This document shows positions 10,201 to 18,349 of a stretch of 45,165 nucleotides of DNA, piece after piece; positions within the stretch are counted from its first letter, which is position 1, and each line of letters starts with the position of its first letter. The position numbers were made by a program, and so were the translations under genes. Location: contig MLAK01000326.1 of the NCBI GenBank assembly GCA_001839685.1, positions 32,051-77,215 on the forward strand, read 5' to 3'. The notes below the pieces were generated by a model. The model was not told the DNA's origin and did not search any database. It worked only from the letters and a program-made list of their open reading frames with translations. Origin of the DNA: Tritrichomonas foetus (lineage: Eukaryota > Parabasalia > Tritrichomonadida > Tritrichomonadidae).

Positions 10201-11632
10201 GTATGAAAAAGTGATTTATAACTATCTTGCCGAAATAGAATATTTACGGACTATTGATAAAAGTGATGATGTGAATTTTGATCAAAGACTACAAACTGCT
10301 ATGCAACAATATTTTTATGCTGTTGATCCAACACTTACTAATTTTGTAGATTATATTACTGATATGTGCTCAACATATTACAATAGAACAAAGGAGTTTC
10401 AGATTGCAATTTTCATTTTTTATATTATTTTGGCAATTGCAACAGTTTCCATGATTTCTTTTGTTACTTATCGTCTTGATAAACCATTTATTCATCTTTC
10501 TAAGCTCTTAAATCGTCTTCCTGATGCTGCACTTTCATCAACAACTTTAGTAATGCTTAAAAAATCTTCTTGGTCCATCAAGAATTCAACATCGAATCTT
10601 GATTCCAGTCTCTATGACAAAATACTTCGTACTGAACCTGATATTGTTATTGTTATTACTCGTGCTTTATCTGTTTTGTATTTTAATGATGCTGCTTGTT
10701 CAATAGTTAGTGGTGACTTTCAAAAAATAAAAGGTAAGAATATCAACGATGTGATAACTGTTCCACTAGTAGATGATTCTGGACAAAACATAAGGGATAT
10801 TTTGACCATGTATGTCCTCGAAAATAAAGAGCTTGCTGAAACTCATAAGGTTACAGCTACTCAAAGCCAGCATAAAATGTACTTTAATATGACAATCTTA
10901 CCATTATTTGAAGAAAATAATCAAAGGTCATCACAAATCGCAATAATCATGAGAGATATTGGTGATGAACAAAGGCAACAAAATTTGTTGTCAGCAGAAA
11001 CACAAAAGCATCTAACAATTCTCCAAAAGATTCTTCCTGGACCAATTGCTAAGAAGCTGCTTAAATCACAACGCTCAATTTCAATGACAGTTGAAAAAGT
11101 TACAATTTCATTTTGCGATATCGTTTCATTCACTCCATGGTGTGGCTCACAGAAAGCAGAATTTGTTGTCCGAGTTCTAAACGAAATGTTTAATTTATTC
11201 GATGAAAAATGTAATCAATACGAAACAATGACAAAAATTAAGTGTATTGGTGATTGTTACATGTCTGCATCAGGAATCTTTAATCAGAAGCCAACGTTTG
11301 GTACAGAAATGTGTTTGTTTGGAGCTGATATGGTTTCTCAGATCCAAGTTTTGAATCAAAAAATGGGAACAAAGTTACAAATTAGAGTTGGTGCTGTACT
11401 TGGGGGACCAATTTCCGCAGGTGTGATGGGAATTCATAAACCAGTATTTGATGTTTATGGTGAAACAGTGAATGAAGCCCAAAATATGGAAAGTGGTGGC
11501 ATGCCAATGCGCGTTCATATTAATGCGCCACTTTGGGAAATTTGTGATCAAAGTTTATTTAAATCAGAAGAAAGAGAAGATGGTACATTTTTGCTTCAAC
11601 GAATTTCCGACTTAGAAAATTTCATTGTTTAA
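7241..11632 (+). CDS. Multi-pass membrane adenylyl cyclase with PAS-like domain
   Basis: 1463 residues. The N-terminal part (about 55-340) has many hydrophobic segments, followed by a soluble region. Further membrane spans occur near 610, 825, 880 and 1060, with large, probably extracellular loops between. A PAS-like sensor region is at about 1115-1240, then a class III cyclase domain at about 1285-1450. The two metal-binding aspartates are D1293 (FCDIVSF) and D1338 (IGDCYM). The purine-selecting pair reads K1334 and D1404, the adenylyl rather than guanylyl pattern. The position usually held by the transition-state Arg (N-x-x-x-R-M-E-S) is Asn1415 here, with N1411 retained. Large receptor-like cyclases of this layout are a known expanded family in Trichomonas. 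Predicted to make cAMP at a membrane, provided the Arg change is tolerated. Confidence 0.9.
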   Translation: MNNPTLSQNRIVVFGHDNESSRASYIESDEDFSVSTSSYSDHLHYIHKLVKTSAKLHRVLFFYLIYQICFIPITKHVIYASSNPFINNFLEVFAYLSLTHAPDASSPSFIPLFAVIIVFNLLELVVYIISRVYFDVFRFVPKYLCYCTIFLSDLMATIFFPCTTAFCASYFSNVFSSKTSSVILAFIVFLVQILVFIRSIYFLCLNHFVIPYDEMLFRVFYPIAVPRLYSFLSFMVFLKNAINNFHPNFRIIYFIFTFFLAISLFFVYLEHSWINEREMDAVAIAISCSTALSLVLGLDFFISANQNIMQDIMIALILDYAILLIVPRINQHVVDETIKRLKNPKYHRRVKTAKQAFTDLCIGLKNAQKEVLGCSYILKLLKKFDNDFALLVWVARYSMLFNNCPITFKDIIYEMNNQLRGGFNPLKRHALTSLMRIAGPTIEVEMERYNKEYNKVQNIFGRVLSDTHDLFDVIVDENWSLMPKFISYYDYDLRVLTQRLLFFIQRYGNTPHTQFLVELYECFFPLSKELRLFKKWQAVKPVCLSTYLSLFPKFLTQTTMIDSYKPTYDSTKKLLPEIPPNLKTSKKEKKRKQSGPTTHLMSRPYIILYFAFMFLFPIISIPINLQENAKHLHRVMLGLNGHALLWIFSKLEAKLWPYYIFYDPNSTFWIYQTRDGFKDLLLQDIVNLQYNLSIYTFGKGKGHMNSEKDYMKGVALYLTNTNRTTIYYPERTSLYQSLLASTYVAVDFIGFDHIYLKPLENMTYVETENLLLKLHDQLNSDLQVLRSILLASEESHDIHRVKALRFMIINLASLFVGFILLLIIFRIGLKKLNIFMLTIKDTSQTAISSSKHFIMMCLGVINSKKPSRRSKSNQMSFFFIIPILFCLLAACAVLEFELEECFNRQCDRLLILHADYSLGYANISLSAAKCCQLLMTSSDGVSIRDDIKVLVRNFVKASWDEYDNGILFCPLCTKRETYMKTTRRGVSYEKVIYNYLAEIEYLRTIDKSDDVNFDQRLQTAMQQYFYAVDPTLTNFVDYITDMCSTYYNRTKEFQIAIFIFYIILAIATVSMISFVTYRLDKPFIHLSKLLNRLPDAALSSTTLVMLKKSSWSIKNSTSNLDSSLYDKILRTEPDIVIVITRALSVLYFNDAACSIVSGDFQKIKGKNINDVITVPLVDDSGQNIRDILTMYVLENKELAETHKVTATQSQHKMYFNMTILPLFEENNQRSSQIAIIMRDIGDEQRQQNLLSAETQKHLTILQKILPGPIAKKLLKSQRSISMTVEKVTISFCDIVSFTPWCGSQKAEFVVRVLNEMFNLFDEKCNQYETMTKIKCIGDCYMSASGIFNQKPTFGTEMCLFGADMVSQIQVLNQKMGTKLQIRVGAVLGGPISAGVMGIHKPVFDVYGETVNEAQNMESGGMPMRVHINAPLWEICDQSLFKSEEREDGTFLLQRISDLENFIV

Positions 11633-11923
11633 TTGTTAATACTAAGAATATTATTTTTTATTCATTGTTGAAGAACTGTTTTAAATACTATGTTAATAAA
11701 TTTATGGAAAGCATTTTTTTTTTTTTCTATGTGTGTTACCTCAATAATAAAACGTATTTTATGAATGAAATTCAAGTGAAAGAGTGAGGAAATTGAGAGT
11801 GAAAATCACAAATTATGATGCTCAAATTATTTAAATTGAATTATTACATATTAAATATCTAAATAAAGATAGGATATATCCTTCATACATATAATTTAAT
11901 AAAAACACCAATGAATCTATTCT
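11633..11923. other. Convergent 3' spacer
   Basis: About 290 bp between convergent genes; poly-T at 11716-11727 and AT-rich text. Nothing else supportable. Confidence 0.5.
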
Positions 11924-13966
11924 CTAAAGATCATTTTCTGTATTATAGGCAAAATCATTTTCTGATAGAGTTACTGTAGTATTTGTTGATATATTTGATT
12001 CCAATGTGATATTCACAATATCTATTGTATCATTACATTCATCCTGCTTATTATCTTTTATATCTAGGTTCATAACCATTTTTTTCCTTGTGAATCGAAA
12101 AATTAGAGCAATAATAATCACGATAAATGTAATAGATATTATACCACTTCCCAATCCAGAGAAAAACCATAGAAAAGAAATTTTGTTCGTGATACCATTT
12201 ATTTCATTATGATTCATATTATCATCATCCAATAAATATGTAACAGACGAAGTAAATATATGAGAAAATGGCATTTCAATAAAAATTTCACTGTTTGAAA
12301 ATATATGTGAAGAAATAAATAGTTTCGAATTGGAAAACATTGAAGAAAAAGTAAATTTCATACTTTCTGTGAAAATGTCGCTTTTAGTAAATATATTACT
12401 GATGGTGAATTTGAGACTTTCCGAAAAATGGTGACTAGATGTAAAGATATCACTTGTGGAAAATTTACTGCTTTCGGAAAAAGTACCACTTTGGGAGAAC
12501 AAATTACTAACAGTAAATCTAATAGTATCTGTAAATTTCCCACTACTAGAAAACACTTCACTTTTGGAAAATAATAAACTTGATGAAAAATCGTTACTAT
12601 ATGTAAATAGATCACTTCTTGTAAAAGAATCAGAAAAAGTAAAGTAATTCGACGATGAAAAATAATCACTTCCAGAAAAATGATTTGAAAAAGTAAAGAT
12701 ATAACTCTGAGAAAAATGATTTGATTGAGAAAATTTATTTGATTCACTAAAAATTGAAGTTTGAGTAAATTTATCACTTTCAGAAAAAACTTCTGTTGCT
12801 AAAAAATAATCTGATTTGGAAAAAACTTTTGATATAGAAAAGACCATAGATATACTAAAAACGTCAGATATAGAAAATATTTGGGAGTTTGAGAACGTAT
12901 TTGAAGGAGTAAATGTATCGGTTGCATCAAAATGTCTACTCTCCGTAAAATTAAAAGTAGCAGTAAAATATTTAGTTTGGATAAAATTATCACTTTGAGA
13001 AAAATCAACTGTGTTACTAAATATAAAAGTTTGAGTAAATTCATTTGAAATCGTGAAATCATGACTTTCAGAAAATGCATCAGATGGAAGGAAAAAATTG
13101 GAATTGGAGAAGTCTTCTGAAATAGTAAAAGCATATGATTGAGTGAATTCATTGCTATTGGAAAAGATCCCTGATAATGAAAAAAGGTTAGATGAAGAAA
13201 AATGAATTGATTGTGTAAAAGATTCGGACTCAGTAAAGGCATTTGAAACTGAAAAGATAATTGTACTTGAAAAAGGATTCGACATCGTAAATATCTTGGA
13301 TGGTGTTGCTGATTGAGAAGCAAGAGGTGTTGCTGATTGAGAAGCCAGTGGAGTTGCTGATTGAGAAGCCAGTGGAGTTGCTGATTTAGAAGCCAGTGGA
13401 GTTGCTGATTTAGAAGCAAGAGGAGTTGCTGACCTCGTTGGATCTGGAAGACAATTTTTTGAAGGTTCAAGTCCATTCAAACATCCATACTCATAACATG
13501 TATCTGTCATTATAAAGCCATTCATTGTTCCTTTTAGTCTAGTTCTTGATGAGAAATCTGGACCTGATATATCAAGATCAATATCTACTGCATAGTAACT
13601 ATCAGGAGTTTCTAAATAAATTGGGTATCTCATTCCTTTTTTTAGGTTTACAGAATATTCAATGTTTGTGTTGGCATTTCCTGTTCCAGACCATTCTAAT
13701 CCTGCTATGCCATCACAAAAAACAAATTTAATATTACCTTTTTCTTTTAGTAGTTGCATTCTATCATCAGAGTTACTGATAAAAGTATAAGTTCCATCTG
13801 TTGGTGGCCTAAATGATCCTTTCACATACACTTTTTTCTTTTTGTAGTTATCCGATCCATTTGCTTTGGCTTCTGATGATGTTGTTTCACCTTTTCCGTG
13901 ATCAACAAGGATTAATGCATCATCACATGAGAAAATTAGAAAGAAAAGGTAAATCAACAACATCAT
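11924..13966 (-). CDS. PA14/GLEYA-like type I surface protein with hexapeptide-repeat stalk
   Basis: 680 residues. A hydrophobic signal peptide (about 1-17) precedes a domain at about 20-160 resembling PA14/GLEYA lectin domains: KGSFRPPTDGTYTF followed by an adjacent Asp pair, D67-D68, the kind of pair that binds calcium and sugar in yeast Flo/Epa adhesins. Next comes a SATPLAS[KQ] 8-residue repeat (about 5.5 copies, 178-222), then 56 consecutive six-residue units F-[S/T]-x-[S/T]-x-x (about 226-565) with no insertion. A transmembrane helix follows at about 603-625, with stop-transfer RFTRKK and a 51-residue acidic, Ser/Thr-rich cytoplasmic tail. Expected at the cell surface, with the domain held out on a long stalk; ligand binding is inference. 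I do not know this exact architecture from described families. Confidence 0.8.
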   Translation of the reverse strand: MMLLIYLFFLIFSCDDALILVDHGKGETTSSEAKANGSDNYKKKKVYVKGSFRPPTDGTYTFISNSDDRMQLLKEKGNIKFVFCDGIAGLEWSGTGNANTNIEYSVNLKKGMRYPIYLETPDSYYAVDIDLDISGPDFSSRTRLKGTMNGFIMTDTCYEYGCLNGLEPSKNCLPDPTRSATPLASKSATPLASKSATPLASQSATPLASQSATPLASQSATPSKIFTMSNPFSSTIIFSVSNAFTESESFTQSIHFSSSNLFSLSGIFSNSNEFTQSYAFTISEDFSNSNFFLPSDAFSESHDFTISNEFTQTFIFSNTVDFSQSDNFIQTKYFTATFNFTESRHFDATDTFTPSNTFSNSQIFSISDVFSISMVFSISKVFSKSDYFLATEVFSESDKFTQTSIFSESNKFSQSNHFSQSYIFTFSNHFSGSDYFSSSNYFTFSDSFTRSDLFTYSNDFSSSLLFSKSEVFSSSGKFTDTIRFTVSNLFSQSGTFSESSKFSTSDIFTSSHHFSESLKFTISNIFTKSDIFTESMKFTFSSMFSNSKLFISSHIFSNSEIFIEMPFSHIFTSSVTYLLDDDNMNHNEINGITNKISFLWFFSGLGSGIISITFIVIIIALIFRFTRKKMVMNLDIKDNKQDECNDTIDIVNITLESNISTNTTVTLSENDFAYNTENDL
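12250..13293. repeat. 56-unit hexapeptide (18-bp) coding repeat
   Basis: At protein level every unit has Phe at position 1 and Ser or Thr at position 4, and nearly all have Ser or Thr at position 2. Positions 3, 5 and 6 vary freely. No unit gains or loses a residue until FIEMP near the membrane end. The DNA copies are diverged from one another, so the pattern is kept by selection rather than by recent duplication. Confidence 0.92.
13302..13433. repeat. 24-bp coding repeat (SATPLAS[KQ])
   Basis: About 5.5 near-identical 24-bp units encoding the Pro/Ser/Thr linker between the globular domain and the hexapeptide stalk. The DNA is much more uniform than in the adjacent 18-bp repeat, so this block is younger and may vary in length between isolates. 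Confidence 0.88.
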
Positions 13967-14481
13967 AGCATTTTCTTTGCCTTAGAAAATTCTTTGACAA
14001 ATAGAATTATTTTGAAAGCGGAATTCTTTCTTTCCAGTGTAATTGTGAGAGATTAGTTGAACAATTAAAAGGATAAAATTTATTTATGAGCTCACAATTA
14101 ATTGGAAAACATCCAGAATCAACGGATCAAATCTTCTCACTTTTATTTTGTCATCAGAAAGAATTTCCTATGAAAAAGAAGTGGAATATCCGAAAGGTAT
14201 ATTTCAAAAGTGATTTTATCACCATGTTTCAGATGATTCTCACAATAACATCCGAATTTTATCACAAACCTAATACATTGAATTCACAATAATCTTGCTA
14301 TTTTGATTCCATCCACATACTAATAGAATATACTACCACATCATTAATTTGAAATAAATATAAGATTCTACAAATTAAAACATAGCTATATTTTATAATA
14401 ATTATTTTAATAACAAAACGATTTTCAAGTCTCCTTTCCACTCTACAGTAGTAAGGCACAACTCCTGATATAATAATAAAA
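13967..14481. other. Spacer between two minus-strand genes
   Basis: About 515 bp. It contains a 68-codon plus-strand ORF (14086-14292) that has no recognisable domain or context, and I do not call it a gene. No RNA gene seen. Confidence 0.5.
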
Positions 14482-15531
14482 TTAATCCAAACAAGAATCA
14501 GAGATATTATCTTCAGTTTTCTTGATCACGTCATAATTTGCTTCTTTTATTTCTGTGATAATATTATGAAAAGATGAAATACTCATTTGATAAAGTCTAA
14601 TTCTATTTCCATATTGTCGTTTCTTTTGTTCTCTTTTCATTATTAATTTATTTGCTAGATCAATAATATTTCTTCTTGATACTCTTGTATATCTATCAAG
14701 AGATACTTCATCATATCCTTCAGTGGATATGATTTTTAGAGTATTCCATATTTGAATTAAGCAATCTCTTTCATTTTTTCTTAATTGTTTAACATTTTTA
14801 TTCCATGATTCGGGAATTGAATGAATCTTTTTTAAATTTCTATTCTGATGCATCCTATAGTGTACTTCCATTTGGTTCAATTCAAATTGCATCTCTTTAA
14901 CTAACTCTCTTTTTTCAATAACTTGCTTTTGTATCAAGCTTAGCTTTTCTTCAACTGATTTCTTGTAATGCCCCTGAGCTTGATAATTCTGATGATAGCT
15001 AAAGTATGTGTTCCGAATTTCTCGAAATAAGTTTGCTATTTCAGCACGCGATTCAGCAATTAAAGGGAAATTTACTTCTTTTGCTAAATATTTAATTGCA
15101 TGAAATGTATTTTTTTGTGGTGAAAAAATGTCTTTCTTTTGTGCTTTTTCAAGAGTAATTTGACCTTCATAATCACCAACAAGGATGTTTCGCTTTTCGT
15201 GTTGGAGAACTTTAATGTCTTCTTTAACCTGGTCCAAAAGCTGTTGTGAAACGGAAAGTTGATATTTCTTCTGTTTTACTTTACTTATCATTTCTTCTCT
15301 ATCAAATTTAATACTGTCTATTTCTGTCCTTATTTGTCTAGCAATATTTTCATCTGTTTGTATTGAATCAATCAGTTCATTTATTCGAGCATCAAGTTCA
15401 TCAAATGTCATTTGCGATTGATTGAATACTGCGCATATTTCTTTTGGTATATTGTGTTGAAATGAAGCAAGAACTTCAATTGGTTCATTCATCAGCTGAG
15501 AAAAAGAAAGCGTGCTTGGACTTTCATCCAT
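14482..15531 (-). CDS. Hypothetical coiled-coil protein, 349 aa
   Basis: Mostly charged helix: likely coiled coils at about 40-115 and 190-245, with a more globular C-terminal part (about 245-330) rich in Lys, Arg, Ile and Tyr. The N-terminus is acidic and Ser-rich. No signal peptide, membrane span or catalytic motif. I do not recognise the family. The composition resembles trichomonad cytoskeletal or basal-body coiled-coil proteins, but that is only a resemblance. The start is the first ATG of an open frame. Confidence 0.7.
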   Translation of the reverse strand: MDESPSTLSFSQLMNEPIEVLASFQHNIPKEICAVFNQSQMTFDELDARINELIDSIQTDENIARQIRTEIDSIKFDREEMISKVKQKKYQLSVSQQLLDQVKEDIKVLQHEKRNILVGDYEGQITLEKAQKKDIFSPQKNTFHAIKYLAKEVNFPLIAESRAEIANLFREIRNTYFSYHQNYQAQGHYKKSVEEKLSLIQKQVIEKRELVKEMQFELNQMEVHYRMHQNRNLKKIHSIPESWNKNVKQLRKNERDCLIQIWNTLKIISTEGYDEVSLDRYTRVSRRNIIDLANKLIMKREQKKRQYGNRIRLYQMSISSFHNIITEIKEANYDVIKKTEDNISDSCLD

Positions 15532-15956
15532 TTATCATTCGAAGGACGTTTATTTAATTTTTTCAATACTCATATCGATAATTTCTTTCTCAATTTATTA
15601 AACTCAATATTTTAAGAGTATCTTCTAAAAAAATGATTTTTAATTCTAAATAAATATATTGTGAAGTATTATACTATGTTTCTATTTAAAATCTACAATA
15701 TAAAATATTTTGGTAGGTTGAATTAAATGTGGAATCAGATTTTAAAAACCCAATTTTTGAAAAAAATGTTTAATCATATGTAAAATCCGCATTGTTACCA
15801 GAAAAATTCATAATTTATGTTATTAGTTCTATTTATACCAATAAATTTATGTTTTTAATAGTGTTATCTCCAACGCTTTATGCCATTTAAAAAGTAAAAC
15901 TTTTTCTTTGACATAAAAAATCAAGTGAACGTTTATTTTCTCCCATCTTAAAAAAA
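15532..15956. other. Divergent promoter region
   Basis: About 425 bp between the divergent coiled-coil and NEK genes. AT-rich, no ORF of note. It must hold both promoters. No clear TCA-Y-W motif lies immediately before the NEK ATG (closest is TCCCATC). Confidence 0.5.
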
Positions 15957-17915
15957 ATGAAGAGCTCCGATGAATATCTTGTTCAAAGTGTAATCGGTGA
16001 AGGCTCGTACGGACGCGCCCTCCTTTGTAAAGAAAAAAATTCAGGCCAACTTATAGTCGTCAAAGAAATCTCGTTCGCGAATCTCACGGAAGAAGAATGC
16101 AAAGAATCACGCAAAGAAACGCATATTCTCTCAAAACTTCATCATCCAAACATTATCGGCTTTCGTGGATCGTTTCTGGAAAAGAATATCTTTCATATTG
16201 TGATGGACTATGCAGATGGCGGCGATCTGGGCCAAAAAATTGCCAATCAAACCGAACCGTTTAGTGAAGATCAAGTACTGGATTGGTTTGTCCAACTTTG
16301 TCTAGCTTTGAAGCATTGTCATGATCGCAAAATATTGCATCGTGATTTAAAAACCCAAAATGTCTTTCTGACTCAAAAAGGACTTGTAAAACTTGGAGAT
16401 TTTGGAATTTCTAAAATTTTGGAGCACACAACTTCTTTTGCAAAGACATCAATTGGCACTCCATATTATTTATCACCTGAAATCTGCGAAGGTCGTCCTT
16501 ATAATGAGAAAAGTGACATTTGGTCACTTGGATGTGTTTTATATGAAATTTGTACATTAAAGCATCCATTTGACTCAAATTGCATTAATGGGCTGATAGT
16601 GAAAATTATTCGCTGTCGTCCGGCACCAATTCCAAAGTGTTATTCTGCCAATTTGCAAGGCATTATTGATTCTCTTCTTCAGAAGCAGCCTTCAAAAAGG
16701 CCAAAAATTAACCAAATTTTGAAAATGCCGCTTATTCAGGAAAGAATCACTAAACTTCTTTCTCAAACAATAGCTAAACTTGAATTCGCACATACTGTTT
16801 TTCATGGTCTAGCAGGTGGTGAAACCCCAGCTGTTATTCCTGAGAAACCTGTCGTTCAGGCTCCAAAATCACGCCTTTCTGTCAGAAAAAGTCGACTTCC
16901 AACACGACAAAAGACCAGAAGTTCTGCTGCAGCAGCAACTCCATCAGCATCAAGCGTTAATCCATCTCATCTTTCTAATAATTCAGGAGCAAGAGGAAGG
17001 AGGAGACCACTAACACATGAAGAAATGATCCAACAAAGGAAGAGGGAAATTGTTTCTGAAAGAGAAGAAATGAAGCGTCAAAAAGAGAAAAAAATGCAAG
17101 AAGCTAAAAAATGTGAAGAAGAACAAGATGCAAAAAGACAAAAGATTCTTGAAAAACAAAAACAAAGGAAACAAGAAAGAGAACAAAGAATGGCTCTTTT
17201 AAGGAAAGAAGAAAAAGAGAAACAAAAACATTATGAATCACTTGAAGCGCCTTTTAAGAAACAACGACCAAATACTGCAAAAGAAAAGCCGTCTTCAAAA
17301 GAACAGTCTTCACCGCTGTCGAAATCACCAAATAAATATAAAACACAACCAATGAATGCAGATGAACAAAATGAGTCATCAAATTCAAAGCCAAGTAAAT
17401 CTAAGATCCCAGAGAGATCACCTGAAAAATCTTCTTCAAAGGAAAAATTATCTGAAAGTAATACAAGTGATGAAGTTGATGAAGATTTTGAAGAAGTGTT
17501 AAGCGATGATTTATTTGAATATGATTTCATTAGTGACGAAGAAGAAGAATGTGCTGATGAAGAATTATTATCTTTGGCGGCTGTTGCTTCGGACCTTAAT
17601 GAAAATCCTCCAGATGAATCTGATGATGAACAAGTTGACGAACATAATAATGTTTTTACTTTCAGAGGAAAGCCACTATCAATTAACCACAATGATCCTC
17701 GACCGGTTAGGAACGAATCTGTTCGTGTTTTCTTAGAGAAGAACCTAGGTGCAAGTAAATTTACAGCTGCATATCGTTTAATTACTGAAGAGTCATCAAC
17801 AATGAATGAAGATGAATTCGAATCGAAACTATCTACAATTTTAACAACACCTTCAGAAATGGAATTTTGTCCATTAATTCAACAACTTGTTGTTTCAGAA
17901 TATGCAGATATGTAA
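15957..17915 (+). CDS. NEK-family protein kinase, 652 aa
   Basis: Kinase domain at about residues 6-262: GEGSYGRALL glycine loop, VVKEI lysine, LHHPNIIGF, HRDLKTQNVFL catalytic loop, GDFGISK, GTPYYLSPEICEG and SDIWSLGCVLYE. The combination of HRDLKTQN, LGDFGISK and GTPYYLSPE is typical of NIMA-related kinases. A Lys/Glu/Arg-rich probable coiled coil (about 345-430), a Ser/Pro/Lys-rich linker and a strongly acidic stretch (about 500-560) follow, ending in a conserved-looking tail. This layout resembles NEK1/NEK5-type kinases, which act on cilia/flagella and microtubule organisation. A flagellar role is inference. All catalytic residues are present. Confidence 0.92.
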   Translation: MKSSDEYLVQSVIGEGSYGRALLCKEKNSGQLIVVKEISFANLTEEECKESRKETHILSKLHHPNIIGFRGSFLEKNIFHIVMDYADGGDLGQKIANQTEPFSEDQVLDWFVQLCLALKHCHDRKILHRDLKTQNVFLTQKGLVKLGDFGISKILEHTTSFAKTSIGTPYYLSPEICEGRPYNEKSDIWSLGCVLYEICTLKHPFDSNCINGLIVKIIRCRPAPIPKCYSANLQGIIDSLLQKQPSKRPKINQILKMPLIQERITKLLSQTIAKLEFAHTVFHGLAGGETPAVIPEKPVVQAPKSRLSVRKSRLPTRQKTRSSAAAATPSASSVNPSHLSNNSGARGRRRPLTHEEMIQQRKREIVSEREEMKRQKEKKMQEAKKCEEEQDAKRQKILEKQKQRKQEREQRMALLRKEEKEKQKHYESLEAPFKKQRPNTAKEKPSSKEQSSPLSKSPNKYKTQPMNADEQNESSNSKPSKSKIPERSPEKSSSKEKLSESNTSDEVDEDFEEVLSDDLFEYDFISDEEEECADEELLSLAAVASDLNENPPDESDDEQVDEHNNVFTFRGKPLSINHNDPRPVRNESVRVFLEKNLGASKFTAAYRLITEESSTMNEDEFESKLSTILTTPSEMEFCPLIQQLVVSEYADM

Positions 17916-17991
17916 GTGAATATACATTATTGAAATATGTATTTGATTAAATTCTATTACTTTTGGCAATGTAAGAACTTAGTTTTTGATT

Positions 17992-18012
17992 ATGTTCAAA
18001 AATTTTGAACAT
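17992..18012. repeat. Perfect 21-bp palindrome 3' of the NEK gene
   Basis: Arms of 10 bases (ATGTTCAAAA / TTTTGAACAT) around one central A, about 77 bases past the NEK stop codon. It could form a hairpin in RNA; function unknown. Confidence 0.7.
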
Positions 18013-18183
18013 GTCTGAATGAAAACAAATGAAATTATTATCAGATGTAAATTATTGAGTAAAAAAGCGCAAACTCTAAACATTAATATGTTTTGAATTT
18101 AACCATAATTCTAATAATGTCTTTAGTGAATTTTTGACTAATATTCATCAAAACTGATAATTATTGTTCGTGATTTATATGAA

Positions 18184-18300
18184 AAGGAATGAATGAATAA
18201 TAAAAAATGAATGAATATTAAAAAAAGGAATGAATATTAAAAAAGGAATGAATATTAAAAAAATGAATGAATATTAAAAAAGGAATGAATAACAATAAAA
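18184..18300. repeat. Imperfect tandem repeat, unit about 18-20 bp
   Basis: Repeated aaaaaggaatgaatatta units, about six copies with small variations, in the 3' spacer between convergent genes. Non-coding. Confidence 0.85.
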
Positions 18301-18349
18301 GAATAATATTTCATTTATTTATATCAAACAATTCTTTTCATAAAATAAA

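Larger units (their letters stand above)
17916..18349. other. Convergent spacer with palindrome and short tandem repeat
   Basis: No gene. Holds a perfect 21-base palindrome at 17992-18012 and an 18-20-bp AT-rich tandem repeat at about 18184-18300. Confidence 0.6.

Noticed and set aside
12358..13476. Long secondary ORFs (139 and 225 codons) in another minus-strand frame
   Set aside because: Shadows of the 18-bp and 24-bp repeats of the surface protein; their products are Leu/Ile/Gln low complexity.
14086..14292. 68-codon ORF in the spacer
   Set aside because: No domain, no promoter motif close to its ATG and no supporting context.
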